A stretch of 11,425 nt of DNA from a bacterium (GTDB lineage Bacteria; Patescibacteriota; Minisyncoccia; UBA6257; GWB1-50-10), in NCBI GenBank assembly GCA_027310975.1, contig DAICZV010000024.1:396-11820 (forward strand), in the 5' to 3' direction. Every line of letters begins with the position of its first letter. Position 1 is the stretch's first letter. Shown here one piece after another: positions 6,267 to 11,285 of this stretch. Both the position numbers and the translations under genes were made by a program. Under the pieces are notes generated by a model. That model saw nothing but the letters and a program-made list of their open reading frames with translations. It had not been told where the DNA came from and did no database searches.

Positions 6267-7122
6267 GCGCCGCATATATTTGGACCACGCCGCCGCAACG
6301 CCGGTCTCTCCGGCGGTTCTTGCGGCCATGCAGCCATATTTCGGCCGGAAATACGGCAACCCCGGCTCGCTCCACTCTTTCGGCCAGGAAGCCATGGCGG
6401 CGGTGGACGCCGCCCGCGCCAAGATCGCCCAAGCCATCGGCGCCGAATTCCGGGAGGTGGTCTTCACGGCCTCGGCTACCGAGGCGAACAACCTCGCCCT
6501 CCGCAGCGCGGTCAGGCAGTTCAAGATTAAAAATCCTAAATTAAAAGCCAGGCCGAAAATTATCATTTCGGCCGTGGAGCACGAATCCGTGCTGGAGACC
6601 GCCTATGATCTGGAAAATGACGGCGTAGAGGTCGTTGAGATACCGGTTGACCGGAAAGGCGTCGTTGACCTGAAAGCGCTGGAGAAAGAACTGGATGCGC
6701 GGACCGTCCTTGTCTCCGTGATGTACGTCAATAACGAGATCGGCTCCGTGCAACCAATCGCGGAAATATCGGAAGCAATTAAAAAATGGAAAAGGGCAGC
6801 CGGCAATCCAAAAACAGCCTATCCGCTCCTTCACACCGACGCCGCGCAGGCCCCGGCCTATTTTAACTGCGATGTCGCACGACTGGGCGCGGACCTTATG
6901 ACGCTCTCGTCCCAAAAGATAAACGGACCGAAAGGAGTCGGAGCGCTGTACATAGGACCTATAAGACCCATAGGACTTATAGGTCCTATGGTCACGGGGG
7001 GCGGCCAGGAACACGGCTTGCGTTCCGGCACGGAGAACGTGCCGGGAATCGTCGGCTTTGCTACGGCGATGGAGGCGGCCAGGCGGAATGCCGCCAAAAC
7101 TTTAAGCAGGTCACAGCGCTGA
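6265..7122 (+). CDS. cysteine desulfurase (NifS/IscS family), N-terminal part before a frameshift
   Basis: PLP enzyme that takes sulfur from cysteine for Fe-S clusters and tRNA thiolation. Start ATG 6265 (MRRIYLDHAAATP) is chosen for the family's YLDHAAATP opening and the AGGA eight bases upstream; an upstream ATG at 6229 adds 12 non-homologous residues. Visible marks: GNPGSLHSFG (31-40), TASATEANNLAL (68-79), His106 in AVEHES, NNEIGSVQPI, HTDAAQ (190-195) and the PLP lysine K218 in SSQKINGPKG, where Q replaces the usual H before K. After GALYI come tripeptides IGP-IRP-IGL-IGP-MVT, then GGGQEHGLRSGTENVPG. The frame closes at 7122 with an unrelated tail (TLSRSQR); the catalytic-loop cysteine is in the next frame. 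One extra base at the A4 run 7096-7099 would restore 396 residues. Confidence 0.92.
   Translation: MRRIYLDHAAATPVSPAVLAAMQPYFGRKYGNPGSLHSFGQEAMAAVDAARAKIAQAIGAEFREVVFTASATEANNLALRSAVRQFKIKNPKLKARPKIIISAVEHESVLETAYDLENDGVEVVEIPVDRKGVVDLKALEKELDARTVLVSVMYVNNEIGSVQPIAEISEAIKKWKRAAGNPKTAYPLLHTDAAQAPAYFNCDVARLGADLMTLSSQKINGPKGVGALYIGPIRPIGLIGPMVTGGGQEHGLRSGTENVPGIVGFATAMEAARRNAAKTLSRSQR
6952..6996 (+). repeat. 9-nt tandem repeat and 14-bp inverted repeat inside the cysteine desulfurase gene
   Basis: Four 9-nt units, ATAGGACCT, ATAAGACCC, ATAGGACTT, ATAGGTCCT, and a degenerate fifth (ATGGTCACG) lie in frame and encode I-G/R-P/L tripeptides. The same DNA is also a perfect inverted repeat: ATAGGACCTATAAG (6952-6965) and CTTATAGGTCCTAT (6976-6989) around 10 nt. 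It replaces the variable loop that joins GALYV to the GGGQE motif in relatives. Confidence 0.8.
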
Positions 7123-7169
7123 AGGCCTTCTTTTTAAGGGAACTGCGGCGCGCCGCGCCGGATACAGAG

Positions 7170-7454
7170 GTGAACGGCGAACCGGCGGCGCCTCATATTT
7201 TGAATATTTATTTCCCCAACGAATACGCCGGCGATCTGTTGGTGAAGCTGGATATCGCGGGCGTCGCCGCTTCTTCCGGTTCGGCCTGCGCCGCCCGGGC
7301 TTTTACGCCGTCGCACGTGCTTCAAGCGCTCGGCCTTCCCGGCGAGCGCATCCGCGGCAGTATTCGTTTCAGCTTCGGTCCGGAAACGACAAAAACCGAA
7401 CTTAAGGAAGCTGTGCGGAGGATCACTTCTTCTCTTCCTTCTCAACCACTTTAG
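7170..7454 (+). CDS. cysteine desulfurase, C-terminal part after the frameshift
   Basis: This frame holds the rest of the enzyme: APHILNIYF, DLLVKLDIAGVAASSGSAC with the sulfur-accepting cysteine (codon 7287-7289, residue 342 of the restored protein), then PSHVLQALGLP and GSIRFSFGPETT, all expected in order for NifS/IscS. Similarity actually starts upstream at about 7098 (NFKQVTALKAFFLREL), before the only usable start, a GTG at 7170, so this is not an independent gene but the continuation of the preceding frame. The offset is -1. The stop at 7454 overlaps the converging mgtC gene by 32 nt. If the shift is real and not recoded, neither part should be active, as the PLP lysine and the cysteine are on separate products. 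Confidence 0.9.
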   Translation: MNGEPAAPHILNIYFPNEYAGDLLVKLDIAGVAASSGSACAARAFTPSHVLQALGLPGERIRGSIRFSFGPETTKTELKEAVRRITSSLPSQPL

Positions 7455-7896
7455 AGAAATCAAATCCGCGGAAGACGACGAGCAAGATGAGCATTAGGAG
7501 CGTGGAAGCCGCGGCGAAGGCGATGAGGCCGACGCCCGCAAGAAGTCCCACGGCCGCCACGAACCAGATGGTCGCCGCGGTCGTAACGCTCCGGACATGC
7601 GTCCCCTGCTTCACGATGATGCCGGCACCCAAAAAGCCGATGCCGACAACGACGTTCGCGATGACGGCTAAAAATCCGCTGTTGCGCGCGATGACGTCGG
7701 CCAAATTGCCGGTCGGCGCGGACACTATATAAGGAAGGGTGAGGCCAATCATGGCAAAGATGGCCGAACCGGCCGCGACGAGCATGTCCGTCCGAACGCC
7801 CGCCTCCTTGCCGATGGACTCGCGTTCCAAGCCAACGAGAAAACCAAGGACAATGGCCACGCCGAGCCGGATAAGCATTTGGTCAAGGGTAAGCAT
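7423..7896 (-). CDS. MgtC/SapB-family membrane protein
   Basis: An inner-membrane protein of the MgtC family, known for survival under low magnesium and for inhibiting F-type ATP synthase in enterobacteria. The 157 residues hold the family core: LVGLERESIGKEAGVRTDML (20-39), IFAMIGLT, and the second signature GIGFLGAGIIVKQGTHVRSVTTAATIW (about 85-111), with about five helices. It ends in a short charged tail (KVVEKEEKK) and lacks the C-terminal ACT-like domain of Salmonella MgtC (about 230 residues), so it is the short form common in many bacteria. The ATG at 7896 lies 7 nt after a TATACT box, implying a leaderless mRNA. The 3' end overlaps the desulfurase end tail to tail. The function in this organism is not known. 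Confidence 0.92.
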   Translation of the reverse strand: MLTLDQMLIRLGVAIVLGFLVGLERESIGKEAGVRTDMLVAAGSAIFAMIGLTLPYIVSAPTGNLADVIARNSGFLAVIANVVVGIGFLGAGIIVKQGTHVRSVTTAATIWFVAAVGLLAGVGLIAFAAASTLLMLILLVVFRGFDFSKVVEKEEKK

Positions 7897-7902
7897 TTAC
7901 TT

Positions 7903-7937
7903 AAGTATACAGTATCAAGTAGCAAGTATTAAGTATC
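7903..7937. repeat. 7-nt tandem repeat upstream of the MgtC-family gene
   Basis: Five heptads in a row: AAGTATA, CAGTATC, AAGTAGC, AAGTATT, AAGTATC. They fill most of the 53-nt gap between the adenosyltransferase stop and the mgtC start. The minus-strand reading supplies the -10 box (TATACT, 7909-7904) and a possible -35 (TTAATA, 17 nt away), so the repeat number would set promoter spacing. Confidence 0.6.
7904..7909 (-). promoter_or_regulatory. -10 box of the MgtC-family gene, leaderless
   Basis: TATACT on the minus strand, preceded by TG, followed by seven bases and the ATG at 7896. The TTAATA at 17-nt spacing matches TTGACA at 4 of 6 positions. Start of transcription is predicted at or next to the start codon. 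Confidence 0.5.
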
Positions 7938-7949
7938 GCTTGTTTACTA

Positions 7950-8492
7950 CTAGTATTGAGGATTTTCCTCAATAACCCCCGCCTCTTTGTTGGCGACTCT
8001 GGCCAGGGCGAAGAACAAACTGGAGAGCCGATTCAAAAATCTAAGGATGTCAGGCGAAAGCGCTTTCCGCTCACCGTAGACGACGGCCGAACGTTCCGCG
8101 CGGCGCGCAACGGCCCGGGCAAGATCCAGTTCCGCCGAGAGGCGCGTCCCGCCCGGCAGGATGAAGTGCTTGAGGGCCGGTAATTTGCCGTCCAGTTTAT
8201 TTATCTCCGTTTCCAAAAACTCCGCGTGGGCCGCGGTTATTTTATTGAGCGGTTTTATCTCGTAGCCGAAGCCAATGGCCGCTACTTCGGCCTGGGCGAT
8301 GAAAAGAATTTCCTGAACGCGCTTGAGAGTCACGCCAAAACCAGGGCCATCGGTCCGGCAAACGCCGATGAGCGAGTTGAGCTCATCCAAATTGCCGAGC
8401 AGCTCAAAGAGCGGGTCGCTCTTCGGCAGTTTTTTGTTGCCGAACGAGCTCTCGCCTCCGTCCCCCCGGCCGGTATAAAAAATCGTCCGCAT
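7950..8492 (-). CDS. PduO-type cob(I)alamin adenosyltransferase
   Basis: Transfers the adenosyl group of ATP to cob(I)alamin, making coenzyme B12 for radical enzymes such as class II ribonucleotide reductase. The 180 residues contain the ATP-binding opening YTGRGDGGES (6-15), LGNLDELNSLIGVCR, HFILPGGTRLSAELDLARAVARRAER (the RRAER arginine and glutamate are conserved in the PduO family), and FLNRLSSLFFALAR near the end. The usual histidine in ALHLAR is aspartate here (LDLAR). I chose ATG 8492 (MRTIFYTGRG) because the family begins there and a TATAAT box ends 7 nt upstream; starts farther up would lie inside the promoter. It is divergent from the DUF5320 gene and 53 nt ahead of mgtC. No other B12 gene is in the window, so cobalamin would be salvaged. 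Confidence 0.93.
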   Translation of the reverse strand: MRTIFYTGRGDGGESSFGNKKLPKSDPLFELLGNLDELNSLIGVCRTDGPGFGVTLKRVQEILFIAQAEVAAIGFGYEIKPLNKITAAHAEFLETEINKLDGKLPALKHFILPGGTRLSAELDLARAVARRAERSAVVYGERKALSPDILRFLNRLSSLFFALARVANKEAGVIEENPQY

Positions 8493-8499
8493 TAGAGCG

Positions 8500-8529
8500 A
8501 TTATACCTTGCCTTTTAGCCGCTTGACAG
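8500..8529 (-). promoter_or_regulatory. promoter of the adenosyltransferase gene, leaderless
   Basis: Minus-strand CTGTCA (8529-8524), 18-nt spacer, TATAAT (8505-8500), then seven bases to the ATG at 8492. The -35 matches TTGACA at 4 of 6. Predicted start of transcription is at or within two bases of the start codon. Confidence 0.65.
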
Positions 8530-8551
8530 AGTGGAGTTATGGGCATATGCT
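8523..8551 (+). promoter_or_regulatory. sigma70-type promoter of the DUF5320-DUF134 pair
   Basis: A consensus TTGACA (8523-8528), exactly 17 nt, then TATGCT (8546-8551). Predicted start near 8558 gives a leader of about 40 nt before the ATG at 8598. Its -35 occupies the same bases as the -35 of the divergent adenosyltransferase promoter. Confidence 0.75.
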
Positions 8552-8597
8552 CTTAATACACCGGGAGGGATAAAGGTCGGTAAATAAAAATAAAATC

Positions 8598-8828
8598 ATG
8601 CCTTGGGGAAATGGAACGGGGCCTTTTGGGTACGGCCCGATGACCGGGCGCGGGATGGGACCCTGCGGCTGGGGCCTGCGACGCGGCGGCCGGGGAGCTT
8701 GGTGCTGTCCTTTCTACGGTCCGAAATTGACCAAAGAAGAGGAGCGGGCGGTTCTGGAGGATGAGGTGAAAGATCTGGGGGAGGAACTCAAAGCGGCGCA
8801 GGAGCGTTTGGCCGAGCTGCAGTCGTAA
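8598..8828 (+). CDS. DUF5320 family protein
   Basis: A 76-residue protein with the DUF5320 hallmark: a Gly-rich opening, MPWGNGTGPFGYGPMTGRGM, then GPCGWGL and an Arg/Gly stretch with a CC pair (GAWCCPFYGP, near 35-41), and a C-terminal coiled-coil-like helix (LTKEEERAVLEDEVKDLGEE, then KAAQERLAELQS, 44-76). Members often sit beside DUF134 and NifX/NifB-type dinitrogenase cofactor-binding proteins in anaerobes; the function is not established, and the three cysteines might bind metal. Here DUF134 follows 50 nt downstream. The leader has GGGAGG about 30 nt before the ATG, too far for normal ribosome binding. Strong promoter upstream; hairpin directly downstream. Confidence 0.88.
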   Translation: MPWGNGTGPFGYGPMTGRGMGPCGWGLRRGGRGAWCCPFYGPKLTKEEERAVLEDEVKDLGEELKAAQERLAELQS

Positions 8829-8836
8829 ACCACCGG

Positions 8837-8860
8837 AAGGCCGGTCAGAAGACCGGCCTT
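8837..8860 (+). promoter_or_regulatory. perfect hairpin between DUF5320 and DUF134
   Basis: AAGGCCGGTC (8837-8846) pairs with GACCGGCCTT (8851-8860) around AGAA. No T run follows, so termination would be weak. The palindrome covers the -35 and spacer of the DUF134 promoter, 4 nt ahead of its TATAAT, so it could equally be an operator. Confidence 0.55.
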
Positions 8861-8864
8861 CGGC

Positions 8865-8870
8865 TATAAT
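8865..8870 (+). promoter_or_regulatory. -10 box of DUF134, leaderless
   Basis: Consensus TATAAT followed by eight bases and the ATG at 8879. No good -35 is seen (CGGTCA at 17-nt spacing, inside the palindrome). Predicted start of transcription is at or within two bases of the start codon. Confidence 0.55.
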
Positions 8871-8878
8871 CATTAAGT

Positions 8879-9175
8879 ATGGCAAGACCCTTCAAACCAC
8901 GCTGCGTTGATTTTGACCCGAGCGTGACGTACTTCAAACCGAGAGCGATTCCCCTCTCCGCGCTGGAAGAGATCGGGCTTCAAGCGGACGAGCTTGAAGC
9001 CCTGCGGCTCTGCGACCTGAAAAATTTGGACCAGGCCCAAGCGGCCAAGAAACTCAAGGTCTCGAGGAGCACCCTCCAGCGTATTTTGTCCGCGGCGAGA
9101 AGAAAGGTCAGCGAGGCGCTCGTGGAAGGCAAAGCGATTAGGATAGAGAAGCAGCGCAAAAAACAGCCCCGATAA
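8879..9175 (+). CDS. DUF134 family HTH DNA-binding protein
   Basis: A 98-residue member of DUF134 (PF02001), small DNA-binding proteins of bacteria and archaea. The opening MARPFKPRCVDFDPSVTYFK, then PRAIPLSALEEIGLQADELE, matches the family, followed by the sigma-like helix-turn-helix: ALRLCDLKNLDQAQAAKKL then VSRSTLQRILSAARRKVSEA (about 41-80) and the closing EALVEGKAIRIE. The family's N-terminal CxxxC-type pair is reduced to one cysteine (C9), with a second in ALRLCDL. It follows DUF5320 and has its own -10 box and a palindrome over its promoter, which may mean self-control. Its targets are unknown; in other genomes it neighbours NifX-like and iron-sulfur carrier genes, none of which is here. 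The terminator begins within its last codons. Confidence 0.93.
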   Translation: MARPFKPRCVDFDPSVTYFKPRAIPLSALEEIGLQADELEALRLCDLKNLDQAQAAKKLKVSRSTLQRILSAARRKVSEALVEGKAIRIEKQRKKQPR

Positions 9176-9193
9176 GATTGTGGCTGTTTTTTT
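9158..9193 (+). terminator. intrinsic terminator of the DUF5320-DUF134 pair
   Basis: AAAAAACAGCC (9158-9168) pairs with GGCTGTTTTTT (9182-9192) and ends in T7. The left arm overlaps the last codons of DUF134. It is the strongest terminator in the window and coincides with the composition break. Confidence 0.88.
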
Positions 9194-9245
9194 GCTGGGT
9201 CAGGCACTGTCGGGTCTTATAACAGTGCTCGAGGATAAAGAGTAT

Positions 9246-9329
9246 ATGGTTACTTTACGCGAAAAAATGAATAACATCAAGAAAGTTGCCAAGTTTTACA
9301 ACTACGACCTCCTCCTAGCCAAAAAATAA
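9246..9329 (+). CDS. possible 27-residue basic peptide
   Basis: Reads MVTLREKMNNIKKVAKF followed by YNYDLLLAKK, with a GAGG 12 nt upstream. Lys-rich, amphipathic, no family recognised. The same frame stays open upstream to about 9170, through the terminator, so it may be the remnant of a longer gene. Weak evidence. Confidence 0.2.
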   Translation: MVTLREKMNNIKKVAKFYNYDLLLAKK

Positions 9330-9441
9330 AACGTTGTTGCACCTTGTCTGCCCTTGTGGCGAGCTTTGCACCCCGGATAGACCTTTGACACCTCCTGCGA
9401 CCATAGCCCACCGGTTTGACGAAATTTGCGAGCCTAGAACG

Positions 9442-9472
9442 ATTTGCTTAACTTCGGAAAAGTTAAGCAAAT
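9442..9472. repeat. perfect 13-bp inverted repeat
   Basis: ATTTGCTTAACTT and AAGTTAAGCAAAT flank a 5-nt loop. No T run follows on either strand, so it is a poor terminator. It sits about 35 nt ahead of the hypothetical ORF at 9507 and could be an operator, an RNA structure or an element end. Confidence 0.7.
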
Positions 9473-9506
9473 ATGACTCCGCTAGACTTGTTACGACGGC
9501 AAGCGT

Positions 9507-9830
9507 ATGTTCTTGCTTGTTATGGAGGACGATGACATTGAGGCGATCCTTCGGGACGCTAAAAACATAAGAATGCCACATCGACGCGGATCATTTAATC
9601 CGTTATCTTCACTTCCGGAACCAAAAGCTAAAATCAAACAAGCTATCAAGGAACGAGTCCGGCTCTTGGCCGGTGCTTATATCTCACTGGCCGGGTTTGT
9701 TGATGATGACGATATAAGATTTGCTGAGGATAACCCGAAGTCAAAGAAAACTCGAGCAATCTATCTCAAAGTGCTGGAGGATATGGAAACGGCGAAAAAA
9801 GAAATGCAGGAGTTTAAGATTTTAGACTAA
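9507..9830 (+). CDS. hypothetical protein, charged and helical
   Basis: I do not recognise this 107-residue product. It is charged and mostly helical: an acidic start (MEDDDIEAIL), a basic stretch (KNIRMPHRRGSF), a central helix (KIKQAIKERVRLLAGAYISL), an acidic turn (FVDDDDIRFAED), and a last helix with LKVLEDMETAKKEMQEF. No signal peptide, cysteine cluster or catalytic motif is seen. An internal ATG at 9522 (MEDDD) may be the real start, giving 102 residues; neither has a clear ribosome site. Its stop overlaps the converging gene by 17 nt. The codons are A/T-rich like the rest of this end of the window. Confidence 0.6.
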   Translation: MFLLVMEDDDIEAILRDAKNIRMPHRRGSFNPLSSLPEPKAKIKQAIKERVRLLAGAYISLAGFVDDDDIRFAEDNPKSKKTRAIYLKVLEDMETAKKEMQEFKILD

Positions 9831-10467
9831 AACCAGCATTCTCAAAAACCAGTGCAATCTGTTTCCGGAACTTTCCCTGCTGACCAGTGGCTGGAAACGG
9901 AACAGTAATACCATTATTGGCAACGTTGAACCCTGCCGATTTAAGAGGTACCGCCAGTAACCGGCAGATGTTGGCTTTCACCAGAATTATAGGCACCTTT
10001 TTGTCGGGAGTAAGGATATCTAAATCTTTCAAGAGTGATTTATACCAAACCATGATCGCACCGTCACGATATTTGCCTTCCTTGTGATGATTGACCGGGG
10101 TGTAAGTTGCGTCAACGATAATAAATCTTTTTTTAGCGAATTCGGCCAAACCACTTGCCTTACCGACCGGCTTACAACCGATCAACTCCATCATTGCCTT
10201 AAAAAGTGGCTCAGTGGTTTCTCCTTCCGGATCATAGAAATATTTGCCGGACTTTGGCGGAGACTCCAAGATAAAAATCGCTTTGATATTTTCCGGCTTA
10301 TATTTATTCCGTTTGGCAACATATTCTTTGTGCTGTTTTCTCTCTTCTGCATACTGGTCGTACATTAATGCGGCCATCATGGCCATCTCGTCCCTAATCT
10401 TCTCAACTTGCGCATCAGTAAGGTCAGGGTTATTTAACAGCTTTTTTGCTCGTTCAATGCTAATCAT
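9814..10467 (-). CDS. possible uracil-DNA-glycosylase-fold protein
   Basis: A 217-residue soluble protein. An N-terminal helical part (1-55, with AMMAALMYDQYAEERK) leads into an alpha/beta domain: strand IKAIFILESPPKSGKYFY (61-78), LFKAMMELIG, strand RFIIVDATYTPVNH (114-127), strand VPIILVKANICRLL (158-171), and VPFPATGQQGKFRKQI (189-204). The ESPP motif after a strand and the late FPATGQQGKF motif sit where uracil-DNA glycosylases have their GEAPG/GQDPY and HPSP motifs, so this may be a distant member of that fold, possibly an enzyme on bases or nucleotides. This is a fold guess from motifs, not a recognised family. Start ATG 10467 lies 4 nt after the upstream gene's stop; an earlier ATG at 10569 would overlap that gene. 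Last gene of the operon. Confidence 0.75.
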   Translation of the reverse strand: MISIERAKKLLNNPDLTDAQVEKIRDEMAMMAALMYDQYAEERKQHKEYVAKRNKYKPENIKAIFILESPPKSGKYFYDPEGETTEPLFKAMMELIGCKPVGKASGLAEFAKKRFIIVDATYTPVNHHKEGKYRDGAIMVWYKSLLKDLDILTPDKKVPIILVKANICRLLAVPLKSAGFNVANNGITVPFPATGQQGKFRKQIALVFENAGFSLKS

Positions 10468-10471
10468 AAAA

Positions 10472-11098
10472 TTAACAGTTATTTTTCTTGCTTTGATTTT
10501 GCTCGGCCACCCTCTGTTTATAGTCTTCAGCCCACTTAGCAACCTGCTGGTCGTATTCCTCCGACTCACTTGGTGGTACGTCTTTATCTATTTTTAGAAA
10601 CTGATAGTTATCCTCCCTTAAGAAAACAGTAAAGTGTGCTTTACCGGCATCGTTTAAAATTACTCGAGCCTTAAGATCACTTTTACGGACAAGTGATCGA
10701 GCGGTGTTTTGATGGATACCAAACATATCCTTCAAGTCGTCGAATGAAAACCGTCTCCCTTTATTTCTACAAACCGAATTCGGAATAACTCCTTCCTTTA
10801 GCGCTCTTTGGCAAAACTTACACTTATAGCCGAATTTATCAAACCAAGACTCCTTCATGGACATATAAAGACCACAGAAGCTACACGTACCCCATTCGGC
10901 ATTTATTGCCCATCCGTCAGGCTCTTTTTCCAAACGCAAAAAATTCTCAATATCTTCGGAAGCCATTTTGGCCAGCGTGCCATAATAACCTGTCAGGCTA
11001 AAAGCGACATCGTGCAACTCCTGATCATTAAGATCGGTGTTAAAATCTTTTTTACAAATTTGTCTTAGCTCTTCAAGTCTTTCCTTTGAGATTTTCAT
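10472..11098 (-). CDS. zinc-ribbon and helix-turn-helix protein
   Basis: A 208-residue cytosolic protein of a type common in Parcubacteria. The N-terminal helical part (1-55) is followed by a zinc ribbon with C72-x2-C75 and C93-x2-C96 (TCSFCGLYMS ... FGYKCKFCQRA), then a stretch ending IPNSVCRNKG, and a helix-turn-helix region (FSFDDLKDMFGIHQNTARSL, 117-136) continuing into KARVILNDAGKAHFTVFLRE, and an acidic to mixed C-terminal tail (176-208). The layout suggests nucleic-acid binding, with the HTH reading DNA; the partner is unknown. It follows the 58-residue acidic gene by 10 nt and precedes the glycosylase-like gene by 4 nt, so the three are almost surely co-transcribed. Confidence 0.85.
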   Translation of the reverse strand: MKISKERLEELRQICKKDFNTDLNDQELHDVAFSLTGYYGTLAKMASEDIENFLRLEKEPDGWAINAEWGTCSFCGLYMSMKESWFDKFGYKCKFCQRALKEGVIPNSVCRNKGRRFSFDDLKDMFGIHQNTARSLVRKSDLKARVILNDAGKAHFTVFLREDNYQFLKIDKDVPPSESEEYDQQVAKWAEDYKQRVAEQNQSKKNNC

Positions 11099-11108
11099 AT
11101 TTTACAAA

Positions 11109-11285
11109 TTAAAGAAGTTCCTCGAGTTCTACAGCGTCGTCCTCATCCACGCCCAAATCCTCCATAATTTCCTGCACACGCTCGGCCGTGTCCTTATCAA
11201 GATCGTGATTTTCCATAAGCTCGGCAACTTCCTCGTCTGGAGCTTCTTCGGCAAGTTCGTCTTTAATTGGATCGTCTTTGCTCAT
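11109..11285 (-). CDS. small acidic protein (58 residues)
   Basis: Reads MSKDDPIKDELAEEAPDEEV, then AELMENHDLDKDTAERVQEI, then MEDLGVDEDDAVELEELL. More than a third of residues are Asp or Glu, with few basic ones and no cysteine, so it is helical and very acidic. Similar short acidic proteins occur in Parcubacteria next to the zinc-ribbon/HTH type gene that follows here after 10 nt. The role is unknown; possibilities are a partner that masks a basic surface, DNA mimicry or a degradation adaptor, none shown by the sequence. The ATG at 11285 is the first in frame and no strong ribosome site is visible. Coding character is clear from the codon pattern and the tight operon spacing. Confidence 0.75.
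   Translation of the reverse strand: MSKDDPIKDELAEEAPDEEVAELMENHDLDKDTAERVQEIMEDLGVDEDDAVELEELL

Larger units (their letters stand above)
9194..9506. other. gap without a convincing gene; hairpins and a tiny ORF
   Basis: It holds an inverted repeat GCACTGT/ACAGTGC (9204-9210 and 9222-9228, 11-nt loop), a 27-codon ORF at 9246-9329, and a perfect 13-bp inverted repeat ATTTGCTTAACTT/AAGTTAAGCAAAT around CGGAA (9442-9454 and 9460-9472). Longer open frames on both strands between 9315 and 9581 oppose each other and show no recognisable domain. I see no tRNA or transposase. Confidence 0.5.

Noticed and set aside
7092..7110. Programmed -1 frameshift in the cysteine desulfurase
   Set aside because: In the zero frame (GCC AAA ACT TTA) there is no X XXY YYZ slippery heptamer, so classical recoding is not supported; a deletion or read error in the A run is simpler.
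7903..7937. CRISPR array
   Set aside because: The 7-nt units are contiguous with no spacers and no cas genes are present; it is a simple tandem repeat.
9315..9581. Opposed open frames (88 codons minus, 78 codons plus)
   Set aside because: They overlap each other almost fully, cross the 13-bp inverted repeat and show no domain; neither can be preferred.
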